Source: Candidatus Litorirhabdus singularis (lineage in GTDB: Bacteria; Pseudomonadota; Gammaproteobacteria; Pseudomonadales; Halieaceae). From it: 64,000 bases of DNA. This document shows, one piece after another, positions 31,830-41,676 of the stretch. The stretch is taken from contig NZ_SHNN01000007.1 of NCBI RefSeq assembly GCF_026262625.1, positions 1-64,000 on the forward strand, written 5' to 3'. Numbering within the stretch: the first letter of the stretch is position 1; the number at the start of each line of letters is the position of its first letter. Under the pieces are notes generated by a model, which was not told the DNA's origin, did not search any database, and saw only the letters and a program-made list of their open reading frames with translations. Position numbers and translations under genes: made by a program.

Positions 31830-33128
31830 ATGAACATTTTGATCATCGGTGGTGGCGGGCGTGAGCACGCCCTGGCCTGGAAGGCGGCGCAAGCCGCTAG
31901 CGTGGACACGGTTTACATCGCCCCCGGCAATGCCGGCACCGCCGCAGAACCGGGTATGAAAAACATTCCTATCGCGGTCAACGATTTTGCTGCGCTCGCG
32001 GATTTTGCCGAGGCAAACGGCGTCGAGCTGACCATTGTCGGACCCGAGCAGCCATTGGTAGATGGCGTGGTCGACTATTTTGCGGATCGCGACTTGCGTT
32101 GCTTCGGGCCCAGTAAGGGCGCCGCTCAACTCGAAGGCTCAAAGGCATTCACCAAAGATTTTCTGGCACGTCACGCTATTCCCACTGGCACCTACGCTAA
32201 CTTTACTGAATTGGAACCCGCTCTGGCCTATCTCCGGGAACAAGGTGCGCCCATTGTGGTCAAGGCCGATGGCCTGGCGGCGGGCAAGGGCGTTATTGTC
32301 GCCGAGACCTTGCAGCAAGCTGAGGACGCAGTCCATGACATGCTGGCTGGCAACCGTTTTGGCGATGCTGGCTGCAGGGTGGTGATAGAGGAATTCCTCG
32401 CCGGTGAAGAAGCCAGCTTTATTGTGATTGCCGACGGCGTACATGCTTTACCCATGGCCACCAGCCAGGATCATAAGCGGGTTGGCGAAGGCGACACCGG
32501 TCCCAATACTGGCGGCATGGGGGCTTACTCTCCCGCGCCCGTGGTCACAGCCGAGATCCACCAACGGGTGATGGATGAGGTGATAATGCCAACGCTACGC
32601 GGCATGGCAGCTGAGGGTAATTCGTATACCGGGTTTCTGTACGCAGGCCTGATGATTGATGCCAGTGGTGCACCGCGAGTGATTGAGTACAACTGCCGCT
32701 TTGGCGATCCGGAAACCCAGCCCATCATGATGCGGCTGCAGTCTGACCTCGGTCAGCTCTGTAATGCAGCACTTGATGGCACCCTCGACCAGGCCAAAAC
32801 CGAGTGGGACCCGCGCCCGGCTCTGGGCGTGGTCATGGCCGCTGGTGGTTATCCCGAGAGCTATGAATCTGGCAAGGCTATTAGTGGGCTGGACGCCGAT
32901 ACCCAAACTGATTGCAAAGTCTTTCACGCCGGCACCCGCAGCGAAGACGGCACCACAGTGACCAGTGGCGGCCGCGTGTTGTGCGTAACCGCGGTAGGCG
33001 ACACCCTGGCCCAAGCGCAGCAACGCGCCTATGCCGGCGTTAAAACCATAGACTGGGACGGCGCCTTCTACCGCACCGATATAGGCTGGCGCGCCATGGC
33101 CCGCGAGGCCACCGGTAATAGTGAGTAA
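31830..33128 (+). CDS. purD: Phosphoribosylamine-glycine ligase
   Basis: ATP-dependent joining of glycine to phosphoribosylamine, step two of purine synthesis. The 432-residue ATP-grasp protein starts [15 protein letters not shown] and has [15 protein letters not shown] in the central nucleotide-binding region, [14 protein letters not shown] and [13 protein letters not shown] in the active site. A GGAG motif precedes the ATG. It forms an operon with purH; coq7 starts 20 bases after the stop, with a TATAAT-like sequence in that gap (33136-33141) that may give coq7 its own promoter. Confidence 0.97.
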   Translation: MNILIIGGGGREHALAWKAAQAASVDTVYIAPGNAGTAAEPGMKNIPIAVNDFAALADFAEANGVELTIVGPEQPLVDGVVDYFADRDLRCFGPSKGAAQLEGSKAFTKDFLARHAIPTGTYANFTELEPALAYLREQGAPIVVKADGLAAGKGVIVAETLQQAEDAVHDMLAGNRFGDAGCRVVIEEFLAGEEASFIVIADGVHALPMATSQDHKRVGEGDTGPNTGGMGAYSPAPVVTAEIHQRVMDEVIMPTLRGMAAEGNSYTGFLYAGLMIDASGAPRVIEYNCRFGDPETQPIMMRLQSDLGQLCNAALDGTLDQAKTEWDPRPALGVVMAAGGYPESYESGKAISGLDADTQTDCKVFHAGTRSEDGTTVTSGGRVLCVTAVGDTLAQAQQRAYAGVKTIDWDGAFYRTDIGWRAMAREATGNSE

Positions 33129-33148
33129 GAGTCGACTATAATGGCGTC

Positions 33149-33793
33149 ATGATGCAACGAAGACTGACACCACTGGATAGATTCATTGAACGCGCTGATA
33201 GCGTATTGCGCACACTCAGTGATAGCAGTAATCAAGCCATGCGGCCCTCGCCTGCGCAGGATACTGAAGACACCGAACTGGATGCCGGGCAACGGCAACA
33301 TGTCGCGGGGTTGATGCGCGTCAATCATACTGGCGAAGTCTGCGCCCAAGCGCTGTACCAGGGCCAGGCGCTGACTGCTGATCTACCAGAAGTTCGCGCC
33401 GACATGGAGCAGGCCGCCAGTGAAGAAATTGATCATCTGGTCTGGTGCGAAGAACGCCTGCAACAACTGGGCAGTCATACCAGCCTGCTCAACCCGGCAT
33501 TTTATGGCATGTCTTTTCTGATGGGTGCTGCCGCAGGTCTGGCGGGGGACAAATGGAGCCTCGGTTTTGTAGCCGCCACTGAAGAGCGGGTTTGCGACCA
33601 TTTGCGCGAGCATCTGGAGAAGCTGCCCGAAGCAGACATCAAGTCACGGCAAATAATAGTGCAGATGCTGGCCGATGAAGAAAGGCACGGCAGCCAGGCG
33701 TTGGAAGCTGGCGGGGCTCACTTACCCAGCCCGGTAAAGCAGTTAATGACCCATGTGGCTAAAGTGATGACTGGGGCCAGCTACCGCTTGTAG
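33149..33793 (+). CDS. coq7: Demethoxyubiquinone hydroxylase Coq7
   Basis: Di-iron monooxygenase that hydroxylates demethoxyubiquinone, the step served by UbiF in E. coli. The 214-residue protein has the ferritin-like iron ligands: Glu in [14 protein letters not shown], ExxH in SEEIDHLVW, Glu in [11 protein letters not shown] and ExxH in DEERHGSQA. All are present. Two internal hydrophobic helices ([16 protein letters not shown]) suggest membrane association. It is convergent with the OsmC-like gene; in Pseudomonas coq7, osmC-type and vfr genes are also neighbours, with speD between, absent here. Confidence 0.95.
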   Translation: MMQRRLTPLDRFIERADSVLRTLSDSSNQAMRPSPAQDTEDTELDAGQRQHVAGLMRVNHTGEVCAQALYQGQALTADLPEVRADMEQAASEEIDHLVWCEERLQQLGSHTSLLNPAFYGMSFLMGAAAGLAGDKWSLGFVAATEERVCDHLREHLEKLPEADIKSRQIIVQMLADEERHGSQALEAGGAHLPSPVKQLMTHVAKVMTGASYRL

Positions 33794-33805
33794 GCGGCTT
33801 TCTGT

Positions 33806-34231
33806 TTACGCACTAAATTCTTCAATGCTGTAACTGTGCGTGACTTCAACACCAGCGCTCTCCATCATGATAGATGCCGAACAGTATTTTTCTGCCGACA
33901 GCTGCACCGCACGCGCCACCTGCGTTTCCTTCAGGCCTTCTCCGACCACTACAAACTTCAGGTGAATGCGGGTAAATACGGCTGGCACTGCATCCGCCCT
34001 CTCGGCGCTTAGTTCAACCCGGCAATCAACCACTTTTTGCCGTGATTTACGCAGCATCGACATCACGTCAAAGGTTGAGCAACCGCCCATACCCAAGAGC
34101 AGCATCTCCATCGGGCGCACCCCCAGGTTACGACCACCCTGATCCTCCGGACCATCCATAACGACACTATGGCCGCTGCCTGCTTCGCCAATAAACATGG
34201 CACCGTCCACCCACTTCACTACCGCTTGCAT
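33806..34231 (-). CDS. OsmC-family protein, YhfA-like
   Basis: Cytoplasmic 141-residue protein of the OsmC/Ohr fold. It has one conserved cysteine region GMGGCSTFDVMSMLRKSRQ corresponding to the second OsmC cysteine, and the FxAGEAGSGHSVVMD N-terminal strand set. The first peroxidatic cysteine of true Ohr/OsmC enzymes is not evident, since the only other cysteines lie in VVDCRVEL and EKYCSASI, so peroxidase activity is uncertain. It faces the vfr/crp gene with a 128-base divergent gap and is conserved beside it in Pseudomonas. Confidence 0.85.
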   Translation of the reverse strand: MQAVVKWVDGAMFIGEAGSGHSVVMDGPEDQGGRNLGVRPMEMLLLGMGGCSTFDVMSMLRKSRQKVVDCRVELSAERADAVPAVFTRIHLKFVVVGEGLKETQVARAVQLSAEKYCSASIMMESAGVEVTHSYSIEEFSA

Positions 34232-34359
34232 GCTACTTACCCGTCACTTTTGTATCCAGAAAACGCCCGCGAGCTTATCACAATGTTCTGCTTTTTACTT
34301 CGCGCCAGCTGCGCTAGAATCAGTGTCACAATAAAGCCACGTCAGTAGGAAATTCCGCA

Positions 34360-34992
34360 GTGATCAGACCGCACATCTTGGAAAAGCTACCTACCATCGA
34401 AGAATTTTTGCGTTATTGCCAACGTAAAGACTACAAGGCCAAAGCCCAGATTATTTTACCGGGCGAGCCCAGCACCTCGCTGTTCTTCATTATCGACGGC
34501 TCGGTCTCTGTCATCGTGGAAGCCGACGACAATCATGAGATGGTAGTGAGTTATCTCAACCCTGGCGATTTCTTTGGCGAGATGGGGCTTTATCACGATG
34601 AGCCACGCAGCGCGCTGATTCAGGCCAAGACCCAATGTGAAGTGGCCGAAATTAGCTATGAGCGCTTTCATCAGATTCGCAGTCAGTTCCCGGATATTCT
34701 GTTCTCTATCGGCCGTCAGATGTCTGACCGACTGCGCACCACCACTCGCAAACTGTCGGACTTGGCGTTTGTCGATGTGACTGGCCGCGTCGCCCACACC
34801 CTGCTCGACCTGGCCGCGCAACCGGATGCCATGACGCACCCGGACGGTATGCAGATTAAAATCACACGCCAGGAACTGGGCCGCATCGTCGGCTGCTCCC
34901 GAGAAATGGCGGGTAGAGTTCTTAAAACACTGGAAGAACAGGGTCTGGTGGCTGTGGCGGGTAAAACCATGGTGGTTTACGGCACCCGCTAA
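34360..34992 (+). CDS. vfr: cAMP-responsive transcription regulator, CRP/Vfr type
   Basis: Global activator that binds cAMP and DNA as a dimer. Start is GTG at 34360, with AGGA upstream, giving 210 residues. The N-terminal cyclic-nucleotide domain has the phosphate cassette FFGEMGLYHDEPRSALIQAK with the key Glu, Arg and Ser; the C-terminal helix-turn-helix reads RQELGRIVGCSREMAGRVLK, as in CRP with its Arg-Glu recognition residues. A TAGAAT at 34314-34319 with TTTTTA 17 bp upstream is the best promoter candidate. Context (osmC, coq7, trp genes) matches Pseudomonas vfr. Confidence 0.93.
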   Translation: MIRPHILEKLPTIEEFLRYCQRKDYKAKAQIILPGEPSTSLFFIIDGSVSVIVEADDNHEMVVSYLNPGDFFGEMGLYHDEPRSALIQAKTQCEVAEISYERFHQIRSQFPDILFSIGRQMSDRLRTTTRKLSDLAFVDVTGRVAHTLLDLAAQPDAMTHPDGMQIKITRQELGRIVGCSREMAGRVLKTLEEQGLVAVAGKTMVVYGTR

Positions 34993-35018
34993 AGCGGCCC
35001 CGATACCCGCTCATACCG

Positions 35019-35822
35019 TTATGAGCTGAAAAACATCTCCGCCAGTCGCTCACCGGGCTCACTAGCCCGCATGAAGGCCTCGCCTACCAAAAACCCGTGC
35101 ACGCCTTGGGCCTGCATGGCAGCAACATCTGCCACAGTATGAATACCACTTTCGGTGACCACCATGCGCTCTTCAGGAATATGCGGCAACAGCGCGTAGG
35201 TCGTGTTTAAGCTGGTTTCAAACGTGTGTAAATCACGATTATTGATGCCGACCAGCGGATTATTCAGCTCCAGTGCCCGCTCTAGCTCAGCCCGGTCATG
35301 CACCTCAACCAGCACATCAAGGCCACACTCTCTCGCCGTCTGATCAAGCTCACGCATCTGACCATCATCCAGCGCCGCCACAATCAGCAAAATACAATCG
35401 GCACCCAGTGCCCGAGCTTCGACCACCTGATAACTATCAACCATAAAGTCTTTGCGAATCACTGGTAAATCACAGGCGGCACGCGCCTGCTGCAGGTAGT
35501 CGTCACTGCCCATAAAAAAGTCGACATCGGTGAGTACCGACAGACACGCCGCGCCGCCCTGCTCGTAGCTTTGCGCAATCTCCGCTGGTTGAAAGTTTTC
35601 ACGAATCACGCCTTTACTGGGCGAGGCTTTCTTCACCTCGGCAATAACGGCCGCGCGACCCTGCCCGGCGCAGGTTTGCAGCGCCACATTAAACCCGCGC
35701 ACCGGCCCCTGTTCTGAGGCACGCGATTCAAGCGCCGCCAGGCTCACCTGCGATTGCCGTGCCGCTACTTCTTCCCATTTACGGGCAATAATTTTCTTTA
35801 ATATAGTTGGCGTCGAGCTCAC
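35019..35822 (-). CDS. trpC: Indole-3-glycerol phosphate synthase
   Basis: Fourth step of tryptophan synthesis, ring closure to indole glycerol phosphate. The 267-residue TIM barrel shows [19 protein letters not shown] with the catalytic lysine, [26 protein letters not shown], and [12 protein letters not shown] followed by [12 protein letters not shown]. It starts with GTG overlapping the trpD stop by 4 bases, so translation is coupled. It is a monofunctional TrpC, not fused to TrpF. It ends 24 bases from the vfr stop (convergent). Confidence 0.96.
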   Translation of the reverse strand: MSSTPTILKKIIARKWEEVAARQSQVSLAALESRASEQGPVRGFNVALQTCAGQGRAAVIAEVKKASPSKGVIRENFQPAEIAQSYEQGGAACLSVLTDVDFFMGSDDYLQQARAACDLPVIRKDFMVDSYQVVEARALGADCILLIVAALDDGQMRELDQTARECGLDVLVEVHDRAELERALELNNPLVGINNRDLHTFETSLNTTYALLPHIPEERMVVTESGIHTVADVAAMQAQGVHGFLVGEAFMRASEPGERLAEMFFSS

Positions 35823-36859
35823 GAAGCGGCCCCTGCCAGCTGGGTAAACTCTACCAGCTCCTTAATTTTCTCGGCAGCCACGCCGCTGGCCATGGCGTCC
35901 TCTGCCATCTGCGTGCCGTCAGCCAAGGTGGCTGCTACACCGCTCACATAAATAGCGGCGCCCGCATTCAGCGCTATCATGGCAGCAGCTTTGCCCGCAG
36001 CACCCGTTTGCTCACCGGCAAGCGCAGCGCGGATCAGCGCCATGGATTCCTCCACCGTGGTGACGCTCAAACCCTCCAGACTTTGACTGGCTATACCAAA
36101 ATCTTCGGGACGAATCGTGTATTCGGAGATACTGCCATCACGCAGTTCTACCACGGTTGTTGGCTGCGCCAGACTAATTTCATCGAGACCGTCGGCAGCG
36201 TGCACCACCATAATATGTTCACTCCCCAGTCGCTTGAGCACTTCCGCCATCGGCCGGCACAGCTCAGGCGCATAGACGCCAATCAATTGTCGCTTGACTG
36301 CCGCGGGGTTGGTCATCGGCCCCAACATGTTAAACACAGTGCGTAAACCCATTTCTCGACGCGGCCCTACCGCATGCCGCATCGCAGGATGGTGTGCGGG
36401 AGCAAACATAAAACCCATCCCCACCGACTCGATACAACGAGCAATCGCAGCAGGCGACAAGTCTAATGGCACTCCCAGCGCTTCTAACAAGTCGGAGCTG
36501 CCACAGGCACTCGAGGCTGATCGATTGCCATGCTTGGCAACCTGCGCCCCTGCAGCGGCGGCCACAAAGGCTGCAGCAGTCGAGACATTAAACAGATCGG
36601 CCCCATCGCCACCGGTGCCTACGATATCGACCAGATGCGGGCCCTGCACAGCGACCGGCGCCGCCAAAGAACGCATGACTTCTACCGCAGCGGTAATCTC
36701 ATCAATCGTTTCGCCTTTTATACGCAGCGCTACCAGAAAGCCGGCGATCTGCGCCGGAGTCGCTTCACCGCCCATAACCTCGGTCATAACGTCGCGCATA
36801 TCGGCGGCAGCCAAATCCTGCCCCTCTACCAGCTGCGCCAATGCTTGTCGGATATCCAT
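35819..36859 (-). CDS. trpD: Anthranilate phosphoribosyltransferase
   Basis: Attaches phosphoribosyl to anthranilate, the second step of tryptophan synthesis. The 346-residue protein has an N-terminal helical domain, the PRPP loop [36 protein letters not shown] and the [10 protein letters not shown] segment. Length is normal. It lies 12 bases after trpG and overlaps trpC, forming trpEGDC on the minus strand. Confidence 0.97.
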   Translation of the reverse strand: MDIRQALAQLVEGQDLAAADMRDVMTEVMGGEATPAQIAGFLVALRIKGETIDEITAAVEVMRSLAAPVAVQGPHLVDIVGTGGDGADLFNVSTAAAFVAAAAGAQVAKHGNRSASSACGSSDLLEALGVPLDLSPAAIARCIESVGMGFMFAPAHHPAMRHAVGPRREMGLRTVFNMLGPMTNPAAVKRQLIGVYAPELCRPMAEVLKRLGSEHIMVVHAADGLDEISLAQPTTVVELRDGSISEYTIRPEDFGIASQSLEGLSVTTVEESMALIRAALAGEQTGAAGKAAAMIALNAGAAIYVSGVAATLADGTQMAEDAMASGVAAEKIKELVEFTQLAGAAS

Positions 36860-36871
36860 GGTACCGCTCTC

Positions 36872-37465
36872 CTAGTCTGTAGCTGCGCCGCGCTTGAGAA
36901 AGTTACGCAGCAGGTCATGTCCATGAGCGGTAAGAATCGACTCGGGATGAAACTGCACCCCCTCGACATCCAGCTCACGGTGACGCAAACCCATGATTTC
37001 ATCAACACCGCCGTCCTCGGTCTGAGTCCATGCAGTCACTTCAAGGCAGTCTGGCAGCGACTCGCGCTCGACAATCAGCGAGTGATAACGGGTCGCTTCC
37101 AGTGGATTGCTCAAACCCTCGAACACTCCCTGACCGCGATGAAAAATCGGCGAAGTCTTGCCGTGCATCACTTGCCTGGCCCTGACCACCTTGCCACCGA
37201 ATACCTGACCGATACTCTGATGCCCCAGACAAATCCCAAGCAGGGGAATCTGTCCGGCAAACTGCTCAATAGTAGCCATCGAAATGCCGGCCTCATTGGG
37301 CGTGCACGGCCCCGGGGAAATCACAATGCGCTCCGGGTTCAGCGCAGCAATTTCGGCCACCGTAATCTCATCGTTGCGCACCACTTGCACCTCGGCGCCC
37401 AACTCACCCAGATACTGAACCACGTTATAGGTAAAGGAGTCGTAATTATCTATCATCAGCAACAT
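36872..37465 (-). CDS. trpG: Anthranilate synthase glutamine amidotransferase component
   Basis: Supplies ammonia from glutamine to TrpE. The 197-residue class I amidotransferase has [15 protein letters not shown] at the start, the nucleophile Cys in [16 protein letters not shown], the oxyanion loop [13 protein letters not shown], and His-Glu of the triad in [10 protein letters not shown]. The ATG follows the trpE stop after one base, giving tight coupling and equal synthesis of the two subunits. Confidence 0.97.
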   Translation of the reverse strand: MLLMIDNYDSFTYNVVQYLGELGAEVQVVRNDEITVAEIAALNPERIVISPGPCTPNEAGISMATIEQFAGQIPLLGICLGHQSIGQVFGGKVVRARQVMHGKTSPIFHRGQGVFEGLSNPLEATRYHSLIVERESLPDCLEVTAWTQTEDGGVDEIMGLRHRELDVEGVQFHPESILTAHGHDLLRNFLKRGAATD

Positions 37466-37466
37466 A

Positions 37467-38975
37467 TTAATGTGCCTCCTGCGCAGCGGACTTCACCATA
37501 GCGGCAGCCCTGAACACAGCGCGCGACTTATTCATGGTCTCCTGATATTCAGAATGCGGGTCGGAGTCGGCCACCACGCCGCCACCTGCCTGAATATAGA
37601 GTGTATCGTTCTTGATCACTGCGGTTCGAATCGCAATCGCAGTGTCCATATCACCCTGCCAGGAGATGTAGCCAACCGCGCCGCCGTAGACGCCGCGCTT
37701 AACTGGCTCCAATTCGTCGATAATTTCCATGGCGCGAATTTTGGGCGCGCCGCTAAGAGTGCCGGCGGGCAGCGTCGCACGCAATACGTCGACCGCGGTC
37801 TTACCCGGCTTCAGGTTGCCTGTGACATTGGAAACAATGTGCATCACATGGGAATACTTCTCGACGACCATTTTATCAGTCAGCTCAACGCTGCCAATCT
37901 CGGCAATACGACCGACGTCATTACGCCCCAGGTCAATTAGCATCAGATGCTCGGCGCACTCTTTGGGATCAGCCAGCAACTCTGCTTCCAGACGCTGGTC
38001 CTCGGCCTCGTCACTGCCACGATGCCGGGTCCCGGCAATAGGCCGCACGGTGACGACGCCGTCCTCAAGGCGAGCCAGAATCTCCGGCGAAGAACCGACA
38101 ATATGGAAATCGCCCAGATTAAGGAAAAACATATAGGGAGAAGGATTGAGATTACGCAGAGCGCGGTACAGGTCTATCGGCGGCTGACTGAAAGGCACGC
38201 TGAAACGCTGCGACGGCACTACTTGCATAACATCGCCGGCGAGTACGTAGTCCTTAATCTTATCGACCCCAGCCTCATACTCAGCGACGCTGAAATCTGA
38301 ACGGAACTCACTTTCTGGTATTACCGTGCGGGACACCTCGGCATCTGCGGCAGCCAGATCTATAGGTGCCGGCGCCGGCAGCGGAGTACGCAACAGCTCT
38401 ACCAACTCATCGAGACGTTGCAGCGCGCGCTCATAGGCGTTTTCCAGCCGCGGGTCGGCATTGACGATCAGCCGCAGAGTACCGGCCAGATTATCAAATA
38501 CCAGCACCTCATCAGACAACATAAGCAGGATATCGGGATTACCCAGCGGGTCTGGCGGTGCGCTGTCACGCAGGCGCTTTTCCACGTAACGCACCGTGTC
38601 ATAGGCGAAGTAACCCACCAGCCCACCGTGAAAAACCGGCAACCCGCTCACCTCCGGAATCCTAAAGCGCTGTTGGAAGGATTCCACAAAGGCCAGCGGA
38701 TCTTCAACCTCTGAGGATTCTACGACAACACCATCCTCTACCACTTCCACCTGATAGCCACAGACGCGCAGAAAACAGCGCGAGGGTGTTCCTATAATAG
38801 AGTAGCGGCCCCATTTTTCGCCGCCATGTACCGATTCAAACAGATAGGAATAAGCACCAGCGCCGAGCTTGAGATAGGCGCTCAGGGGCGTCTCAAAATC
38901 AGCCAGTACTTCGCGGCTCAAGGGTATACGGGTATAGTTCTGCGCAGCCAGTGCGGCAAATTCTTGCGGGGTCAT
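37467..38975 (-). CDS. trpE: Anthranilate synthase component I
   Basis: Converts chorismate and ammonia to anthranilate, the first step of tryptophan synthesis. The 502-residue protein has the N-terminal Trp-binding region with [15 protein letters not shown]-like features, and a C-terminal chorismate-utilising domain with [41 protein letters not shown] and [18 protein letters not shown] short Shine-Dalgarno (GAGGAAA) precedes the ATG. Upstream lie a likely leader peptide and attenuator (39015-39108). In Pseudomonas a gph gene sits between rpe and trpE; here the gap holds only the leader. Confidence 0.97.
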   Translation of the reverse strand: MTPQEFAALAAQNYTRIPLSREVLADFETPLSAYLKLGAGAYSYLFESVHGGEKWGRYSIIGTPSRCFLRVCGYQVEVVEDGVVVESSEVEDPLAFVESFQQRFRIPEVSGLPVFHGGLVGYFAYDTVRYVEKRLRDSAPPDPLGNPDILLMLSDEVLVFDNLAGTLRLIVNADPRLENAYERALQRLDELVELLRTPLPAPAPIDLAAADAEVSRTVIPESEFRSDFSVAEYEAGVDKIKDYVLAGDVMQVVPSQRFSVPFSQPPIDLYRALRNLNPSPYMFFLNLGDFHIVGSSPEILARLEDGVVTVRPIAGTRHRGSDEAEDQRLEAELLADPKECAEHLMLIDLGRNDVGRIAEIGSVELTDKMVVEKYSHVMHIVSNVTGNLKPGKTAVDVLRATLPAGTLSGAPKIRAMEIIDELEPVKRGVYGGAVGYISWQGDMDTAIAIRTAVIKNDTLYIQAGGGVVADSDPHSEYQETMNKSRAVFRAAAMVKSAAQEAH

Positions 38976-39014
38976 GAGATTTCCTCAAAGATAATTCTAT
39001 TACATACAAATACG

Positions 39015-39044
39015 AAAAAAGGTCGTTAGCAGTCTCCGGCTACC
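39015..39044 (-). terminator. Candidate trp attenuator terminator
   Basis: On the minus strand, the segment directly over the last Trp and stop codons of the leader (39044-39021) can fold with TAGC against GCTA around an 8-base loop and partly extend by GG/CC, then six T residues follow (39020-39015). The stem is weak and imperfect, so a folding calculation with the alternative pairing CTGGC (39052-39048) against GCCGG (40-36) is needed. The T run and position between leader peptide and trpE are what suggest attenuation. Confidence 0.45.
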
Positions 39045-39108
39045 ATCGCCAGCAAGTACCCTTACGCATCGACAGAGCGCCGATTTTTGTATATATCGCT
39101 GTAAACAC
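39040..39108 (-). CDS. trpL: Probable trp operon leader peptide
   Basis: A 22-codon open frame starting GTG at 39108, with GGAG (39118-39115) six bases upstream, ends Cys-Trp-Arg-Trp-stop. Two tryptophan codons out of the last three, immediately ahead of a hairpin and T run and 64 bases before trpE, is the classic arrangement of a trp attenuator. When charged tRNA-Trp is scarce, ribosomes would stall on these codons and let transcription continue into trpE. An internal ATG at 39069 starts a shorter 9-codon version (MRKGTCWRW) but lacks a ribosome site. Attenuation of trpE is known in enterics and has been described for Pseudomonas. Confidence 0.68.
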   Translation of the reverse strand: MFTAIYTKIGALSMRKGTCWRW

Positions 39109-39135
39109 AGCTATCTCCAAGTTGCCCAGAGCTAT

Positions 39136-39164
39136 AGTGTAACCCCAGCGCGCTGTTACGCCAA
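39136..39164 (-). promoter_or_regulatory. Candidate trpLEGDC promoter
   Basis: On the minus strand, TTGGCG (39164-39159) and TACACT (39141-39136) are 17 bp apart. The predicted start near 39129 leaves about 20 bases before the leader GTG, similar in scale to E. coli trpL. GTAAC and GTTAC flank the spacer as a small inverted repeat that overlaps the -10; whether a repressor binds there is unknown. Confidence 0.5.
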
Positions 39165-39181
39165 ACCGAAACTGAAGGTAT

Positions 39182-39853
39182 CTAGCCTACCGTTGCGAGC
39201 TGCGCGCGCATTTCATTAATCACCGCCACATAATCTTCCTGATTAAAGATCGCAGAACCGGCGACAAAGGTATCGGCGCCCGCCGCAGCAATCTCAGCAA
39301 TATTGGCCGTTGTTACGCCGCCATCAATTTCCAGCCGAATATCCAGACCACTGGCCTCGATAAGAGCCCGCGCTTCGCGCAGCTTGTCCAGCGTCGACGG
39401 AATAAACTTCTGCCCACCAAAGCCAGGGTTGACTGACATCAGCAGAATCATATCGACCTTGTCCATCACATACTTGAGCGCATCCAGCCCCGCCGCGGGA
39501 TTGAACACCAAACCCGCCTTACAACCCGCCGCACGGATCATCTGCAGCGAGCGGTCAACATGAGTGGAAGCATCCGGATGGAAGGTAATGTAGCTGGCTC
39601 CGGCATCTGCAAACTGCTCGATCAACGCATCCACAGGGGTGACCATCAAATGCACATCAATCTCGGCGGTCACTCCATGCTGGCGCAGTGCTTTACAGAC
39701 CATGGGGCCGATAGTCAGGTTGGGCACGTAGTGATTATCCATTACATCAAAGTGAACAATGTCGGCACCCGCTGCCAGTACATCATCTACTTCTGCCCCC
39801 AGACGGGCAAAATCAGCGGACAAAATGGACGGGGCAATCTTGAAATCAGACAT
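39182..39853 (-). CDS. rpe: Ribulose-phosphate 3-epimerase
   Basis: Interconverts ribulose-5-phosphate and xylulose-5-phosphate in the pentose phosphate pathway. The 223-residue TIM barrel has [15 protein letters not shown], the metal ligands in [39 protein letters not shown] and [12 protein letters not shown]. It lies just upstream of the trp leader on the same strand; read-through from rpe may contribute to trp transcription. The murU stop is 29 bases beyond its start. Confidence 0.97.
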   Translation of the reverse strand: MSDFKIAPSILSADFARLGAEVDDVLAAGADIVHFDVMDNHYVPNLTIGPMVCKALRQHGVTAEIDVHLMVTPVDALIEQFADAGASYITFHPDASTHVDRSLQMIRAAGCKAGLVFNPAAGLDALKYVMDKVDMILLMSVNPGFGGQKFIPSTLDKLREARALIEASGLDIRLEIDGGVTTANIAEIAAAGADTFVAGSAIFNQEDYVAVINEMRAQLATVG

Positions 39854-39882
39854 GGGCAGGGCGCTCCGGAAAATGCGGCATT

Positions 39883-40563
39883 CTAAAGGATGCTCAGACT
39901 TGCATCCAGTTCCTTGAGTCGCTGGGGAGTACCGACATCGGTCCAGCGCCCACTAAAATGCTCTCCGCTGACGGCGCTGGCGGCAATTGCCGCATCTAAC
40001 AGGGGCCGCAGCGGCAGCTTACCAGGCGCAGTACCAGCGAAAAACTCGGGTCGATAGACGGCAATACCGGCGTAGGTCAACGCTGGCGCTCCACCCGGCT
40101 GCTCCACCAAACGCACCGCATCACCTTCAAGAACAAAATCACCATCGTGATGCGCCGGGTTGTCTACCAGCACCAGATGCGCCAAATGCGCTGCTGCCAT
40201 TGGCAAGTCACGCAGATGCGATAAAGGGTAGTCGCACCAGACATCGCCGTTGACCAGGGCAAATGGCCCGGCGCCCAACAGCGGCAGCGCCTGCACAATA
40301 CCGCCGGCAGTCTCCAGCGGCTGCGCTTCACGCGAGTATTCAATCTGGCAACCCCAGCTACCGCCGTCGCCCAAAAAGGCTTCTATCTGCTCGCCCAGGT
40401 GGGAGGTATTGATCACAACATTAGTAAAACCCGCCGCCACCAGGTTTTCTATATGCCACTGAATCAGTGGCTTGCCGCCCACGGGCAACAGGGGTTTGGG
40501 CGTAAGGTCGGTAAGTGGGCGCATGCGCTCACCCAGCCCGGCGGCAAGAATCATCGCTTTCAT
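39883..40563 (-). CDS. murU: N-acetylmuramate alpha-1-phosphate uridylyltransferase
   Basis: Makes UDP-MurNAc from MurNAc-1-phosphate in the Pseudomonas-type murein recycling shortcut that bypasses fosfomycin-sensitive MurA. The ATG at 40563 overlaps the amgK stop (ATGA) and gives 226 residues. The nucleotidyltransferase signature [20 protein letters not shown] is at the N-terminus, with [10 protein letters not shown] for metal binding and [12 protein letters not shown] at the end. The adjacent AmgK kinase makes its substrate, which distinguishes it from other sugar-phosphate nucleotidyltransferases. Confidence 0.93.
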   Translation of the reverse strand: MKAMILAAGLGERMRPLTDLTPKPLLPVGGKPLIQWHIENLVAAGFTNVVINTSHLGEQIEAFLGDGGSWGCQIEYSREAQPLETAGGIVQALPLLGAGPFALVNGDVWCDYPLSHLRDLPMAAAHLAHLVLVDNPAHHDGDFVLEGDAVRLVEQPGGAPALTYAGIAVYRPEFFAGTAPGKLPLRPLLDAAIAASAVSGEHFSGRWTDVGTPQRLKELDASLSIL

Positions 40564-41573
40564 GGGGACGCTTCCCACACTTGTGCTAGCACCCTGGGCT
40601 GCACCTCAACCCGAAACCAGTCGTTTAACCACTCAAACTCGGGATATACCGCGAGCACCTCGACGACGTAGTCCAACACCATAGGAATATCAGACAGATA
40701 AGTATCGCGTTGGTCACGCAGGGCCAGCCGTGAAAAATTACCCAGCACTTTCAGGTGACGCTGCAGCCCTATCAGATCAAACCAGCGCATGAACTGCTCA
40801 TCAGATACACGACTCGTCTGCGAGCTCTGGTGATAGTAATCCAGCGCCCAACCACGCACCTGTGGGGCGGGCCAGCGGATATAGCAGTCGCGCAGCAGCG
40901 ACACCAGGTCGTAACAGACCGGGCCCAACACTGCATCCTGAAAATCAATCACCCCCAGTGAGCCGTCGTCCTGGGGCATGAGATTGCGGCTGTGAAAATC
41001 GCGGTGCACCACCACCTGCGGTTGCCCGGCGGCGCTCTCAATTAGAATCTGGAAAAAATCTTGCAGCTGTGCAGACCAAGCGCTTGTCACGGTTATCTGC
41101 AATAGCCCCTCTACAAACCACTCCGGGAAGCGCTGCAGTTCCTCCGCCAACACCGCACTATCATACGCTGGCAGTTTCGCGGCAGCGGCAGCGGTATCGA
41201 TCGACTGAATTGAGGCCAGCACCTGCAGTGCCTGCTGATAATGGCCATCTACGGTAGCCGGCGTAAGCATCGGTAACAGCAGCTGCTCGCCAAGATCCTC
41301 CAGCAATAGATAGCCCTGTTCCAGCGTACTGTCGAGCAACTCTGGCACGCGCACGTTGGCGTTAGCCAGCAGCTCTCGAACCGCCAGAAATTCGCGGTTT
41401 TTCTCACTGGCAGGCGGCGCATCTACCGCTATCCAGGCACGCTTTTCATGCCGTAACCTGAAATAACGACGGGCGCTGGCATCACCAGCCACCGGCTGCC
41501 AGTCAGTGCCACGTGCATCCAGGTTCAAAGCAGCCAGCACCCAACCGTGCAGCTCACGCTCTCGCGTATCCAT
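40560..41573 (-). CDS. amgK: N-acetylmuramate/N-acetylglucosamine kinase
   Basis: Phosphorylates the anomeric hydroxyl of recycled MurNAc or GlcNAc. The ATG at 41573 gives 337 residues; an in-frame ATG at 41639 would add 22 residues without visible homology. The aminoglycoside-phosphotransferase fold is evident: LLLEDLGEQLLL hinge, catalytic loop VVHRDFHSRNLM and metal-binding VIDFQDAVLGP. Overlap with murU makes a two-gene operon, head-to-head with lptD, exactly as in Pseudomonas. Confidence 0.93.
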   Translation of the reverse strand: MDTRERELHGWVLAALNLDARGTDWQPVAGDASARRYFRLRHEKRAWIAVDAPPASEKNREFLAVRELLANANVRVPELLDSTLEQGYLLLEDLGEQLLLPMLTPATVDGHYQQALQVLASIQSIDTAAAAAKLPAYDSAVLAEELQRFPEWFVEGLLQITVTSAWSAQLQDFFQILIESAAGQPQVVVHRDFHSRNLMPQDDGSLGVIDFQDAVLGPVCYDLVSLLRDCYIRWPAPQVRGWALDYYHQSSQTSRVSDEQFMRWFDLIGLQRHLKVLGNFSRLALRDQRDTYLSDIPMVLDYVVEVLAVYPEFEWLNDWFRVEVQPRVLAQVWEASP

Positions 41574-41676
41574 TAAGGTGAACTCCCCGCCATCATTATT
41601 CGCGGGCAAGCCAGCCCGTAATGCTTTATCATCCGCCAATTATCCACTGACAGCAGCACAAATACATTACCTGTTC

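Noticed and set aside
34270-34340. Possible CRP site upstream of the vfr/crp gene
   Set aside because: Only TCACA half-sites are visible (near 34277 and 34325); no TGTGA-N6-TCACA palindrome.
36530-37501. Antisense frame of 323 codons over trpD-trpG
   Set aside because: Composition is that of a shadow frame, His/Arg/Gln-rich without motifs; trpD and trpG are certain.
39040-39069. Shorter leader peptide starting at the internal ATG (nine codons)
   Set aside because: No ribosome site before this ATG, whereas the upstream in-frame GTG has GGAG at ideal spacing; kept as an alternative only.
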